DNA from: DASUME01 sp041179425
GTDB lineage: Bacteria; Myxococcota_A; Polyangia; Polyangiales; DASUME01
Length of the DNA: 62,544 bases
Direction of reading: 5' to 3'
Assembly (NCBI GenBank): GCA_041179425.1
Contig: JBEGTL010000001.1
Span: forward strand, 1-62,544
Below the pieces are notes generated by a model that searched no databases, was not told the origin of the DNA, and saw only the letters and a list, made by a program, of their open reading frames with translations. A program made the position numbers and the translations under genes. How positions within the stretch are numbered: position 1 is the stretch's first letter; the number at the start of each line of letters is the position of its first letter. Of the stretch, positions 1 through 8,464 are shown piece by piece.

Positions 1-118
1 CTGGGTCGACCCCATCGAAGATCTGAGCGTCGTGTTCATGACGCAGCTCGTGCCTTCGTCTACCTTCCCCTTTCGAGCGGAACTCAAGGCGCTCGTCCAC
101 GGCGCCATCATCGACTAG
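1..118 (+). CDS. Serine hydrolase (class C beta-lactamase family), 3' end only
   Basis: An open frame enters from the left edge and stops at TAG 116-118, giving about 38 residues. The text WVDPIEDLSVVFMTQLVPSS matches the usual end of class C beta-lactamase-like serine hydrolases, where a D-P-x-E-D-L-hydrophobic-VFMTQL-x-PS strand precedes a last helix (FRAELKALVHGAIID). The catalytic SxxK and YxN motifs would lie outside the window, so substrate and cellular location cannot be told. The family includes esterases, D-aminopeptidases and penicillin-binding-like enzymes. The gene is convergent with the next one. Confidence 0.75.
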   Translation, partial: WVDPIEDLSVVFMTQLVPSSTFPFRAELKALVHGAIID

Positions 119-145
119 GTCCGCGCGCGGCGCGTCGTTTTGTAC

Positions 146-721
146 TCAGGCTCCGCTGCGCAAAAGGGCCAGGGCGAGCGAGATGAACAAGGTCAGCTCG
201 GCGATGCGCTGAAGCAGCCCGCGCACGCGCGACTGGCCCGTCACCACGTTGATGGCCGAGACGAGCACGACGACGACGGCCGGCGCCGCGGTGAGCGGTC
301 CCGCTTGCACCGCGGTGCGATACAGGGCGTAGGCGCCGCCGAGGTACTCTGCCTGTCCGCAAAGGTTGTGCACCTGCTGCCGCCATGTCCCCCGACTCGG
401 CGCGCCGGGGTCGCAGCGAAAGAGTGCTCCGCCCAGATAGCCAGTCGCCAGAGAGGCGGCGAGCAACGCCACGTGTCTGTCGATCGCGAGCGAGAAGTAG
501 GCGATGACTGCCAACGCGAAGCCGACGGGCAGAAACACGCCGTACGAAGTCAGCGGTCCCAAGCGCGCGCCCGTCTCGCCTAGCTGACTTATCGTGTCGC
601 GCACATGACTGTAGTCAGGACGCGCCGCAGACACGCCGACGACCGACACCGTCAGATACAAAAGCGTAGCGAGCGCAAGCATGAACATGACAGACGAGCT
701 CGATTCGGGCGCCGTCGACAC
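146..721 (-). CDS. DUF998-family integral membrane protein
   Basis: The 191-residue protein has about six hydrophobic segments (near residues 10-32, 58-80, 84-102, 125-145, 146-165, 172-190) and almost no soluble domain. The DYSHVRDTISQLGETGA segment after the first helix and the FRCDPGAP segment further on are typical of DUF998 proteins, whose function is unknown. A role in the cytoplasmic membrane is inferred from topology only. The ATG at 721 gives an N-terminus that runs straight into the first helix. Convergent with the serine hydrolase to its left. Confidence 0.7.
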   Translation of the reverse strand: MSTAPESSSSVMFMLALATLLYLTVSVVGVSAARPDYSHVRDTISQLGETGARLGPLTSYGVFLPVGFALAVIAYFSLAIDRHVALLAASLATGYLGGALFRCDPGAPSRGTWRQQVHNLCGQAEYLGGAYALYRTAVQAGPLTAAPAVVVVLVSAINVVTGQSRVRGLLQRIAELTLFISLALALLRSGA

Positions 722-890
722 GTCGGCCCTCGCGTTCTAGGTCGAGACGCGGGCGCTAGCCAGCAGCCTGGCTCGAGCTGGACACCTGCACTGCTGGTAC
801 GGCCCGCTTTCTCGTAGGCACGCGGCCTATCGCAGTACCATCGCGAACCGACGAGCGGACGGGCGCTCGTCGTTGCGGAGGGGGTGGGGC

Positions 891-1385
891 GTGAAGAGAC
901 CTGCGTCGTGGGCACTTTTTGTTCTGCTGGCGGTGCTGTCGACCGCCAGTTCCCTCGAGGGGCGGGCCCGCGGGCAAGACACCGTCGGCGCGGCGGCGAC
1001 CCAGAGCTTGCTCGGACCTGGGCTCTACCTGTTTCAGACTCGCACGCGTGGCTCCACTTGCAACGACTCCGAGCGAGACGGCTACGTCATGAGCTTCGTC
1101 GCCGCGATCGACGGGGTCCCCGGAAGCATCGCGATGACGATGCAGCTGGTAAACACGCCGCACTTCGTCAAGTGGACACTCCGCGTGTCGGACGACGGCA
1201 AGGTCTCGGGGTCTTCGAAGATGGGCACCACCAACGGTGCGCCCGAGACCCACTTCACAGCGACCCTCGACGACGACAAGTGGAAGGGCACGGGCGCGCG
1301 CACGTACAACGGCGTGCTCGAGGGCAAGCCCACGCGCTGTCGCGTCGACTACGACGCGCTGCTACGACGTATCGACGCGCGCTGA
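891..1385 (+). CDS. Secreted protein of unknown function
   Basis: GTG 891 is chosen because GGAGGGGG at 877-884 lies just upstream and the product then begins MKRPASWALFVLLAVLSTAS, a clean signal peptide with likely cleavage before residue 30. A TTG at 873 is in frame but would sit over the ribosome-binding site. The mature part (about 135 residues) is beta-rich with two cysteines (STCNDSERDGY and TRCRVDY near the end) that could form one disulfide. I do not recognise a family. The stop at 1383-1385 abuts the next frame, suggesting co-transcription with the membrane protein that follows. Confidence 0.6.
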   Translation: MKRPASWALFVLLAVLSTASSLEGRARGQDTVGAAATQSLLGPGLYLFQTRTRGSTCNDSERDGYVMSFVAAIDGVPGSIAMTMQLVNTPHFVKWTLRVSDDGKVSGSSKMGTTNGAPETHFTATLDDDKWKGTGARTYNGVLEGKPTRCRVDYDALLRRIDAR

Positions 1386-1386
1386 G

Positions 1387-2055
1387 CTGTGCACCCCGCG
1401 CCGAGCGTGCCGAGGGACGAAGACGCGACCAATCACGCCTTACCTCGCCACCCTCTTGTACTTGCTCTTCGCCACGCACACCGCGCTCGCGCATCCTCCG
1501 ACCGAAGAATGGGTCACCACACTCGTCCGTGACCAAGGGCCGAGCGTAGAGGTCGTCAAACGGTACGTGGACGGTATCTTCTCGGTGGACCCCGTGCAGG
1601 TCGTGCTGCGCGATGCCGGCGGGTTCACGCTCGACGAGACCGCGTTTGCGCGAGACGTCGCGAGCTCGTGTGACCGCCGTGTCTGCACCGTCTATCGCTT
1701 CGATGGTGCGCTCTCGGTGGTTCCCGCCGAGGTGTTCGAGAGTCGAGGAGATGCTCTGGTCCCGGTGCAGGGCAAGCTTCGCAAGGTAACAGGCGCGCTC
1801 GTGCATCTTGGAGAGCATGCTGTTGGTTACGCGGTTTTTGCCCTCCCTTGGGCGGCCGTGTCGTGGTGGCTCGGCCAGCTCAGGCGAGCCACACGCCTAA
1901 AGCGCGTCGCGTCGCTCGGTGTGATCCTGGGGATGCTCGGTTTGTGGCGGTACACGGTCACTGCGCTGTCGCGTCTCGTTGTAGTCTTCGCCGCTGAGTT
2001 CGGAGTCCTGCTGGCGATTGTGGTGTGGCTCGTCCGCAGGCGCCCGAGCGTGTGA
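1387..2055 (+). CDS. Exported/membrane hypothetical protein, start uncertain
   Basis: The convincing part begins around TPYLATLLYLLFATHTALAH, a signal-peptide-like stretch ending in an A-x-A-like site, followed by a ~120-residue soluble region with a CDRRVC cysteine pair. Two or three membrane helices follow (AVGYAVFALPWAAVSWWL, LGVILGMLGLWRYTV, LVVVFAAEFGVLLAIVVWLV) with an RRR tail. No ATG or GTG lies in frame between the upstream stop and the signal sequence. The start may be a rare codon such as CTG 1387, or the true 5' end lies inside the preceding gene in another frame (ATG 1237). It follows the secreted protein without a gap. Function unknown. Confidence 0.5.
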   Translation: MCTPRRACRGTKTRPITPYLATLLYLLFATHTALAHPPTEEWVTTLVRDQGPSVEVVKRYVDGIFSVDPVQVVLRDAGGFTLDETAFARDVASSCDRRVCTVYRFDGALSVVPAEVFESRGDALVPVQGKLRKVTGALVHLGEHAVGYAVFALPWAAVSWWLGQLRRATRLKRVASLGVILGMLGLWRYTVTALSRLVVVFAAEFGVLLAIVVWLVRRRPSV

Positions 2056-2070
2056 CCTGCCTCGACGACG

Positions 2071-2898
2071 TCAGGGCTCGGCCAGTGCGTGCTCGAGCCG
2101 CTGCGTGTGTAGCGAGCCGGGAAAACGAGCCTCGAACTTCGTCAGCTCGGTGCGCGCCTCCAGCCGCTGGCCGGTGCCGACGAGCGCACGAATCAGCAGC
2201 GCCGCGCGCTCCTCTTCGAGCCACGACGCGGGGAACTGGGTGGCGTGGTCGCGCAGCAACACGAGTGCGTGGTCCGGTCGCGCCGAGAGCTCCTTTCGCG
2301 CCTGCTCGAGCAGCCTCGCTTCGAGCAGACGTGTCTCGTTCGGCGGGACACCCGGTACGCTCGCCAGGTCGCGTGGCTGCACACGTGACCTCTTGAGCCG
2401 CCGGGTGGCGTCTGTATCCTCTGGCCGAGCGGGGCGAGGCGGCGGCGCGACGTTGGCCGAGGCACGCGGCTCTTCCGGGCCGGCGCGAAGCATGGAGGTG
2501 TCGGAGGGAGCCGTCACCTCTGGGGCGAACGGCGGCGCCGCGCGCTGCACGTCAGGGAGCGGCTCGCGGTGCTGCGCTGACGGCGCATCGATGTGCGCGG
2601 GAAGACTCGAGCGAGCCCGCAGTGTCAGGTGCAGACTCAGACCCAGGACGACGAGCAGCACTGCGGATGCCGCCGCTTTGACGCCGAAGCTGGTCGTTGC
2701 AACCGGAGGCCGCAGGCTCGTCTCGTGCGCGGCTGCCGGGGCCACACTTTTTTCGTTCGTTAGCGCGGACGCACGTAGGCGCTCGCTGACGCGTGCGAGT
2801 GTCTCGGGAGGCGCGAGCTCGTCCGCGCCGACGCGCATCAGGGCGAGGAGCTCGGGCGGCTCCGCGCTCTCGAGCCAACGCAAGGGTTCACCGCTCAT
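2071..2898 (-). CDS. Anti-sigma factor-like protein with TPR-like C-terminus
   Basis: ATG 2898 (MSGEPLRWLES) overlaps the end of the sigma-factor stub by 11 bases, as expected for translational coupling in an ECF sigma/anti-sigma pair. The 275-residue product has a cytosolic part of ~70 residues, one membrane helix (FGVKAAASAVLLVVLGLSL), a Pro/Ala-rich periplasmic linker, and a helical C-terminus (LLEARLLEQARKELSARPDH onward) resembling TPR-like ends of myxobacterial anti-sigma proteins. The family binds an ECF sigma at the membrane. Its partner here lacks region 2, so this protein may be orphaned or may serve another sigma factor. Confidence 0.65.
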   Translation of the reverse strand: MSGEPLRWLESAEPPELLALMRVGADELAPPETLARVSERLRASALTNEKSVAPAAAHETSLRPPVATTSFGVKAAASAVLLVVLGLSLHLTLRARSSLPAHIDAPSAQHREPLPDVQRAAPPFAPEVTAPSDTSMLRAGPEEPRASANVAPPPRPARPEDTDATRRLKRSRVQPRDLASVPGVPPNETRLLEARLLEQARKELSARPDHALVLLRDHATQFPASWLEEERAALLIRALVGTGQRLEARTELTKFEARFPGSLHTQRLEHALAEP

Positions 2899-3119
2899 CG
2901 TCGTCCTCCTCGTGGCGCGCTTCGCCCAGCGCCGCCTGCACCTGTTTTCGTGCTGCGTAGAGGCGCGCATAGGCCGTCTGCACGGGCACCCCGACGAGCT
3001 CCGCGACCTCTGCCATCGACAGCGCCTCCCACTCGAACATCACGAACACCGCGCGTTTGTCCTCGTCGAGCTGATCGAGGATGGCGTCGAGCAGGGCGCG
3101 CGCACGGTTGACCTCGACG
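2888..3119 (-). pseudogene. ECF sigma factor, region 4 only (5' truncated)
   Basis: About 75 residues in frame from VEVNRARALLDAILDQLDED to HEEDDDER form a clear sigma-70 region 4: a helix-turn-helix with ALSMAEVAELVGVPVQTAYA, then RLYAARKQVQAAL. A normal ECF sigma has another ~100 residues with region 2 (core binding, -10 recognition). Upstream of base ~3120 the frame becomes the antisense shadow of the neighbouring gene and no region 2 appears in any frame. The stub overlaps the anti-sigma start. The open frame nominally extends to 3367 but that part is not sigma-like. I read it as the product of a deletion joint near 3126. Confidence 0.7.
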
Positions 3120-3125
3120 GTCTGT

Positions 3126-3870
3126 TCACAGAGCCACCTCCGTGACCACTTGTGCGCTGCCGGCGAGCAGGGGAGCGCGGCGCCGGTAGTCGCGCTCGCT
3201 GAAGCCCGACCCGTCGGCCCGGAGCACGCCCGCGACCAAACCAGCGCAGGCGGCGAGGCCGAGCCAGCGCGTGGGGGCGATGGTTCTACACGCAGCGAGC
3301 AGCGCGTAGCTGGTGCGGAAGCGAGCGCTACCCAGGGAGTCGCCGCCCAGCTGGACGCGTGCGCCACCGAGTGCGACGAGGCTCAGCGCGATGGCGTACG
3401 TCTGTCGCGGCGCCACACGGAGGCTCACGAAGGCGTGCGCCCGGGGTGCTGGGAGCAGCGCGAGGGTGCCGACCGCCCCCGCCGCGACTGCGTAGCGCCA
3501 GCGTGCGGGGGTCGCGGGAAGTGGACGTTCTACGACCTGTCGATCAGGAGCAACAGCTGCGGGCGGCGCCGACTTCGTGGGGGGTGCCAACTCGAAGAGC
3601 AGGGCCACTGCGAGCGCCGTCGCTTCGGTCAGGGCCGTGCAGTCCGCGGACGCATCGACCAGCGTACGCTCGCCGAGCAGCTGCCCGTCCTGTTCACGGA
3701 GCCAAAGCTGGACGCGGTGCCCAGGGGAAAGCGGTACGACCTCGCCCTCGAGCGTGCGCTGCGCTCCTCCCCGCTCGCGCAAGGAGTCGCCGCCAACGCG
3801 GGTCCGCACGAGCTCGCGCAGCGCGTCCGCGTCGGGGCAGGCCTCCGCCCCGGGTTGGCGCCGCCACTGG
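3126..3870 (-). pseudogene. Companion gene of ECF sigma operon, lacking both ends
   Basis: The segment ACPDADALRELVRTRVGG, then a DGQLLGERTLVDASADCTALTEATALAVALLFEL stretch, is typical of the third gene of myxobacterial ECF-sigma/anti-sigma operons. These are exported proteins of unknown role with a CPDAxxLRxxV motif, a membrane helix and a beta-rich end. Here the signal peptide is missing: upstream of ~3870 the DNA codes on the opposite strand. The C-terminus stops abruptly after GSAQVVTEVAL where family members continue for another strand-rich region. The open frame runs 3998-3126. It also lies upstream of the sigma stub instead of downstream of the anti-sigma gene. Confidence 0.55.
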
Positions 3871-4565
3871 AGAGCGAGCGCTTTTTGTTCTATCGCGGCC
3901 TCGGCAACTTCGCGCTCCCCGTCGAGGTCGCGGAGTGGAACGGCGGCGCCCAGGGCGTGGGTGTCAAGCTCACCAACCGTAGTCCTTGGCCCACGCAAGG
4001 GGCCGCATTCGTGCTCGAGGTCGGCGCCGACAAAGGCGCGTTTCGGCAGCTCGATGGGGCTCTCGCGCCGTCCGTGCAGCGGACAGCGCAGCTGGTCGCC
4101 GACGACGCCTTACCGCTCGACCGCTTCGTCGACGCACTCGACGCCGCGATGACCACGGCGCTGCTCGCCACCGGCCTCTACCGCGACGAGGCCGTGGCCA
4201 TGGTGCGCACCTGGCGCCGCCAGTGGTTTCGTACGCCCGGCGTGCGTGTGCTGTACTTCGCACCAGCGCCATGGATCGATCGCGAGGTCCCCATCACTAT
4301 CGATCCCAAACCTGACACTCTGCTCCGCGTGATGGTGCTCCGTGTCGAGCTCCTTACCGGTGAAATCGAAGACGAGGATTTGATGTTTGTCGCCACGCTC
4401 GACGGTGGACCCAATCAGCAGGTCGGCGAGCGGCACTTTTACGGTCTCGGACGCTTTGCCGAGCCGCGCTTGCGTCGCGCCCTGAGTCGCCTCGGCCGCG
4501 TGCCACCTGCGGCAGCAGCCTTCTTGTCGACCCTCGAACATCCCAACGCGTCGATCGCGTGGTGA
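3870..4565 (+). pseudogene. 3' fragment of a conserved myxobacterial hypothetical gene
   Basis: From about base 3870 the frame reads ESERFLFYRGLGNFALPVEV, then a beta-rich stretch, then ATGLYRDEAVAMVRTWRRQW and RVLYFAPAPWIDREVPITID. This is the recognisable C-terminal two-thirds of a conserved hypothetical protein found in myxobacteria and relatives. Those proteins normally have ~200 further N-terminal residues. Upstream of 3870 the same frame is the antisense of the CPDA gene and has no family resemblance. The piece runs to TGA 4563-4565, convergent with alkB. No start codon can be proposed. Function unknown. Confidence 0.55.
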
Positions 4566-4586
4566 GCTCGACCGCGCTTCGACGCG

Positions 4587-5750
4587 CTACCGTGCAGCGC
4601 TGTAGCGCTCCAGCACGCGCGCTGTAGACGGCGGGTGGATGTTGGCGCGCGTGACGTCGCCCTCGTAGTGCGCCACCACCCGTGGGTCCATCACCCGCCG
4701 CCAGAGTGGTGGCACGAGCGCAAGTACGATCATGGTCGCGTAGCCGGCGGGCAGCTGGGGAGCGTCTTCGAAGTGGCGCAGCACCTGGTAGCGCAGCGCG
4801 GGGTTGGCGTGGTGATCGCTGTGCCGCTGTAGCTGGTACAAAAACAAGTTGGTGATCAGACGGTTGCTGTTCCAGCTGTGCTTGGGCTCCACTTTGACGT
4901 AGTGCCCGGCCGCGGTGCGCTCGCGCGCGAGTCCGTAGTGCTCGAGGTAGTTCACCACTTCGAGCAGCAAAAACCCGAGGACACCCTGCGCGATCAGCAT
5001 GGGCAACACACGCAGGCCGAACGCCGCGGTGAGCACGGCGAACAGCACGACCGTCATCGCCCACGCGTGGAGGACTTCGTTGCGAGCGTGGAAGGGAGAC
5101 TTGCCGCGCGCCTTCCAGCGCTTTGCCTCTAGCTCCCAGGCGGAGGTCACGCTCCCCCAGACGGTGCGCGGAACGAATGCGTAGAAGCTCTCTCCGAGGC
5201 GGCTACTCGCCGGGTCCTCGCGCGTCGAGACGCGTACGTGATGACCGCGGTTGTGCTCGACGAAGAAGTGTCCGTACAGACTTGGGGCGAGCGCGATCTT
5301 TGCGTACCACTGCTCCAGCTTCTCGCTCTTGTGGCCGAGCTCGTGCGCGGTGTTGATCGCGATGCCACTGACGGTGCCAAGGCTCGCGATCACGCCGAGC
5401 TTACCCACCCAGCCGAGGCCGTCGGCCCAGGCCCAGCAGCCGAGCACCAGCGTGCCGTACTGCAGCGGCAGGTAGAGGTAAGTAAGGTAGCGGTACCAGG
5501 CATCGTCTTGCAGCGCCTGCATCGAGGCGTTGGGCGCATTGCCACCGTCGTTGCCGACGTACCAGTCGAGCAGCGGGATGAGCACGAACACCAGGCCCGG
5601 CGTAAAGAACCAGCCCGCCTCGCTGCCACTGCGCGTGGCGATGCCGAACGAGACGTACGGCAAGATTGGGACGATGAGCGCTGCCATCCACAAGAAGCGC
5701 TTGCCATCTCGCCACACCGACGCTCTGTCTGCGCTGTTGCTCATCGTCAT
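4587..5750 (-). CDS. alkB: Alkane 1-monooxygenase (AlkB-type, membrane di-iron)
   Basis: A 387-residue membrane protein with all hallmark histidine boxes of AlkB: HELGHK (136-140), HNRGHH (166-171), the H-S-W-N-S-N segment, and LQRHSDHH in the last third. It has about six membrane helices. AlkB hydroxylates the terminal carbon of medium- and long-chain n-alkanes using O2 and electrons from rubredoxin and rubredoxin reductase. No rubredoxin gene is adjacent, so electron partners must be encoded elsewhere. ATG 5750 (MTMSNSADR) is chosen because the longer frame to 5888 adds non-membrane, Cys/Arg-rich residues. A divergent small membrane-protein gene lies 103 bp away. Fatty-acid or other omega-hydroxylation is possible within this family. 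Confidence 0.93.
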   Translation of the reverse strand: MTMSNSADRASVWRDGKRFLWMAALIVPILPYVSFGIATRSGSEAGWFFTPGLVFVLIPLLDWYVGNDGGNAPNASMQALQDDAWYRYLTYLYLPLQYGTLVLGCWAWADGLGWVGKLGVIASLGTVSGIAINTAHELGHKSEKLEQWYAKIALAPSLYGHFFVEHNRGHHVRVSTREDPASSRLGESFYAFVPRTVWGSVTSAWELEAKRWKARGKSPFHARNEVLHAWAMTVVLFAVLTAAFGLRVLPMLIAQGVLGFLLLEVVNYLEHYGLARERTAAGHYVKVEPKHSWNSNRLITNLFLYQLQRHSDHHANPALRYQVLRHFEDAPQLPAGYATMIVLALVPPLWRRVMDPRVVAHYEGDVTRANIHPPSTARVLERYSAAR

Positions 5751-5853
5751 GCAAAATCTCCGACCGACGTTTCGCGCGGATGATACAGCTCTGCACAATG
5801 GGATGGTCAGCGAACCCAAGCCGCGGCCTTGCCTGATTAAAGGAAGTCCTCTG

Positions 5854-6144
5854 ATGACTACGGAGCAGCCGATGATGCAGCACGTCAAGCGCTCGGACGC
5901 ACCCCCCTCTCCGCCTAGCTATGGTGCCGTGATCGCAGGCCTAATCTTCGCGGCGATGGCGGTCTTGTTGTCGTACACGTTGTGGCCGCTGCCGGGGCAG
6001 CTGGCGCTCGGGCCGTACAACTACGCGCTGGCCGCTGCGCTGGTGCTGTTCGCGATCTGGCTCGCTCGGCGCTGGGTGGGTACGCCCTGGGTCGAGCAAG
6101 ATACGTCGTTCCGCCCGCGCTCGAGCGCCCGCCCCAAGGCGTAG
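5854..6144 (+). CDS. Small two-helix membrane protein
   Basis: ATG 5854 is preceded by AAAGGAAG at 5839-5846, a good ribosome-binding site. The 96-residue product has two hydrophobic helices (YGAVIAGLIFAAMAVLLSYT and YNYALAAALVLFAIWLARRW) joined by a short loop, with a basic C-terminal tail (SFRPRSSARPKA). I recognise no family. It is divergent from alkB and only 9 bp upstream of the HAD hydrolase, so it probably shares the latter's transcript. Confidence 0.6.
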   Translation: MTTEQPMMQHVKRSDAPPSPPSYGAVIAGLIFAAMAVLLSYTLWPLPGQLALGPYNYALAAALVLFAIWLARRWVGTPWVEQDTSFRPRSSARPKA

Positions 6145-6153
6145 GCGGCCGCC

Positions 6154-6816
6154 ATGGTTCGCGCGCTTCTTTGGGATCACGACGGCGTCTTGGTCGACAC
6201 CGAGCGGCTCTACTTTCGCGCCACCCGCGAGCTGCTGGCAGAGGTGGGCGCCGAGCTCGACGAAGCCGGCTACAGACGTTTTTTTCTGCAGCAAGGTACG
6301 GGCGCCTGGCACCTCGCGCGTGAGCGGGGTTGTGCAGAAGACGAGATCCAGAGCCTCAAGCGGCGGCGCGACGCACGCTACGAGGCGCTGCTGCGCAGCG
6401 AAGACGTGCTCATCCCCGGGGTACTGCCGGTGCTGGTCGAGCTTGCCTCGCGCGTGCGCATGGCCATCGTCACCAGCAGCAAGCGCGTTCACTTCGACGC
6501 CATCCATCAACGCACCGAGCTGCCGCGTCACTTCGAGTTCGTGCTCGCGCGCGAAGACTACACGCTCTCCAAGCCCGACCCGGAGCCGTACCTTGCCGGG
6601 GTCGCGCGCCTCGGCCTCGCCCCCGCCGACTGTCTGGTGATCGAAGACTCCGAGCGCGGGCTCGCCGCGGCCAAGGCGGCAGGTCTCAGCTGCTGGGTCA
6701 TCCCGTCCGACCTCACGCAGTTCTCGGACTTCAGAGCCGCCGATCGACGGTTTGTCGACCTGTCGTCGTTGCGTGCCGCGCTCGTCGAAGTGGTGTCGCC
6801 AACCAAGCAGCGCTGA
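6154..6816 (+). CDS. HAD-superfamily hydrolase, beta-phosphoglucomutase/CbbY-like
   Basis: The 220 residues show the HAD core: nucleophile motif I at LLWDHDGVLVDTE (an Asp-His-Asp variant of DxDG), motif II Ser/Thr at AIVTSSK, motif III Lys at TLSKPDPEPY, and motif IV at LVIEDSERGLAAAKAAG. The inserted helical cap after motif I and the E-D-S-x-x-G-x-x-A-A-x-A-A-G signature are typical of subfamily IA beta-phosphoglucomutase, CbbY and GS1-like phosphatases. A cytosolic sugar-phosphate phosphatase or mutase is likely; the substrate cannot be read. Convergent with the metalloprotease gene, with a hairpin between them. Confidence 0.85.
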   Translation: MVRALLWDHDGVLVDTERLYFRATRELLAEVGAELDEAGYRRFFLQQGTGAWHLARERGCAEDEIQSLKRRRDARYEALLRSEDVLIPGVLPVLVELASRVRMAIVTSSKRVHFDAIHQRTELPRHFEFVLAREDYTLSKPDPEPYLAGVARLGLAPADCLVIEDSERGLAAAKAAGLSCWVIPSDLTQFSDFRAADRRFVDLSSLRAALVEVVSPTKQR

Positions 6817-6834
6817 GCCTTCAGGGTGCGCTGC
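6807..6834. terminator. Hairpin between convergent HAD and protease genes
   Basis: GCAGCGC at 6807-6813 pairs with GCGCTGC at 6828-6834 across a 14-nt loop, spanning both stop codons of the convergent pair. There is no strong T tract on either side, so function as a bidirectional terminator is an inference from position. Confidence 0.4.
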
Positions 6835-7705
6835 GCCTTCGTCTGTGGACCAGGCTCAGCACGACGGCGAGCACGCCGAGCAGCGTCAGCGGCGAGCTGC
6901 CGCCCCCGGTGCTGCAGCCGTCTCCGACATTGCAACCGCCGCCCGAGCCGCCCTCTCGGTCGTGCGGGAACGCGGTGGCGTGCGGGTAGCTCGCGCAGAT
7001 GCCGGCGACGTCGTCTGGTGCGAGCGAGCGCTTGTCCGTGTCGGCGGCCTGCGCGTCGCAGTACATGGTCGAGCCGGCGACGTCGCTGTGAGACAGGCCG
7101 AAGAAGTGCCCAATCTCGTGCGTCGCCACGTTTTGCAGGTCGGCCGTGGGGCCCGCGCTCGAACACGTGTCGACCGCGCAGTCGCCGTACTCTCCCATCC
7201 CGCCGTTGAAGCTGATGTCTGCTCCCAAGATCTCGCCCACCGTGCAGGTCTTTGCGCCCGTGGGACAGAACCAGACCGCCGTCACGGCGAAGGCTCGCGC
7301 GGAGTTGTCTTGCGCGGCCCAAGCTACCGGGTCGTAGAGAACGATCACGTTCTCGTTGGGCTCGCTCTCCTCGGGACCCAGGCCGAGGGGCGTCGTGCCT
7401 GGGATCTGGGAGGTGTGGAACCCGAGCTCCCGACCGTCGCACTGGACTCCCTCCCAGGCTTGAAACGACGCCTCGATGGTCTTGCGCAGACGTTCGTCGG
7501 ACAGGCCAGGGAAGCCGAGCTGGTTGAAGCCGTACGCGATGTCCGAGGTACCCCACGCGAGCGGCGTACCGTCGTTCTCACACAGCTCCGGGCAGGTGCT
7601 CTGCCGCGGATCGTCGGTGTGCGTGCGGCAGTACGCGTGCGCCGTCGGCGCGTGGGACAAGCACGCAAGCAGGGTGGCGGCCAACAGGACGGGGCGAACG
7701 AGCAT
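6821..7705 (-). CDS. Secreted matrixin-like zinc metalloprotease with MYXO-CTERM-type anchor
   Basis: The protein starts with a signal peptide (MLVRPVLLAATLLACLSHAP) and contains the extended zinc motif HEIGHFFGLSHS followed by a Met-turn-like STMYCDA, the metzincin pattern of matrixins. The C-terminus has a Gly/Ser/Cys-rich linker (GSGGGCNVGDGCSTGGGSS), a membrane helix (PLTLLGVLAVVLSLV) and an Arg cluster RRRRSAP. This is the layout of MYXO-CTERM sorting tails, in which a Cys before the helix is processed and the protein is surface-displayed. ATG 7705 is preferred over 7717 because it starts the signal peptide directly. Role in extracellular protein degradation is inferred. Confidence 0.85.
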   Translation of the reverse strand: MLVRPVLLAATLLACLSHAPTAHAYCRTHTDDPRQSTCPELCENDGTPLAWGTSDIAYGFNQLGFPGLSDERLRKTIEASFQAWEGVQCDGRELGFHTSQIPGTTPLGLGPEESEPNENVIVLYDPVAWAAQDNSARAFAVTAVWFCPTGAKTCTVGEILGADISFNGGMGEYGDCAVDTCSSAGPTADLQNVATHEIGHFFGLSHSDVAGSTMYCDAQAADTDKRSLAPDDVAGICASYPHATAFPHDREGGSGGGCNVGDGCSTGGGSSPLTLLGVLAVVLSLVHRRRRSAP

Positions 7706-7954
7706 GCAGCATCCCAAGTTACAGCGACGACCTCGAGGCGCCTAGGTTTTGGCTGCAGACTGCTCGGAACAACCTGCACAGCCAGCTCGCTGGCGCCCGC
7801 TACGGGCCGCCGGCCCTGCCGCGCCGCCTGCCCGAAAGAGAGCGAACTCGCGCAAGCTGTCTTTCCGCCTCTGTTTGGCGGCTCGTCCGCCTTGTGAGAC
7901 GTGCCACCGCCGACGCGACGTTGACCGCCGGCTCCGCTCGGGCGCGAATAACCG

Positions 7955-8428
7955 ACCAATTACGAGTCGGCGCGCGTCCTCGAGAAGCCGCTCTCGCGCG
8001 CCACGCTCGACGCCCTGCTCAGTGAGATCGGTGGCGAGTCGCGCGTCGCGCAGGTCAAGCTGCCCCCGGCGATCATCGATCCGCGCGTGATCGAAGACCT
8101 GACGGAGCTCAAGACGCAGACGGGCGAGCCCATGCTGCCGCGCTTGCTGGCGCAGACCGAAGAGGCCCAGGCGCGTGACCTTGCGCTGCTCGAGGTCGCT
8201 ATCGCCGAGCTCGATCAGCCGTCCATCGCACGCCTCGCACACAACGTCGCCGGACAAGCCGCGCTGCTGGGCGCGCACGACGTCACCCGTCGCGCGCGCG
8301 AGCTCGAAGACGAGGCCGCGGCAGGCGAGCTCACGCGCGAAGAGGCCGACGCCGAGCTGCATGAGCTCAAGCGTGCCTGGGTACGCGCCTTACGTGCACT
8401 CAGCCAGCTGACCGCGCCGAGCCCCTGA
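7955..8428 (+). pseudogene. Hybrid histidine kinase tail: end of receiver domain plus HPt (5' truncated)
   Basis: From ~7955 the frame reads YESARVLEKPLSRATLDALL, the last beta-strand and helix of a receiver domain (the conserved K-P dipeptide is present). A linker and a histidine phosphotransfer helix follow: ARLAHNVAGQAALLGAHD, where the His of AH-x-x-x-G is the expected phospho-acceptor. A stop (TAA 7949-7951) closes the frame immediately upstream, so kinase and most of the receiver are gone. Translation could still start at GTG 8087 (MIEDLTELK), yielding a 113-residue free HPt protein. Either a remnant of a deleted hybrid kinase or a stand-alone phosphotransfer protein. Confidence 0.6.
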
Positions 8429-8464
8429 GTCCGCTGCGGCGCGCAGCCTGTTTGGCGTCTGACG

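Noticed and set aside
2018..3145. 375-codon plus-strand frame over the anti-sigma gene
   Set aside because: Ser/Arg/Ala-rich shadow; the minus strand has the membrane helix and the sigma region 4 helix-turn-helix.
3081..3869. N-terminal half of the plus-strand frame ending at 4565 as a real protein
   Set aside because: No resemblance to the family that the C-terminal part belongs to; it is antisense to the CPDA-type companion gene.
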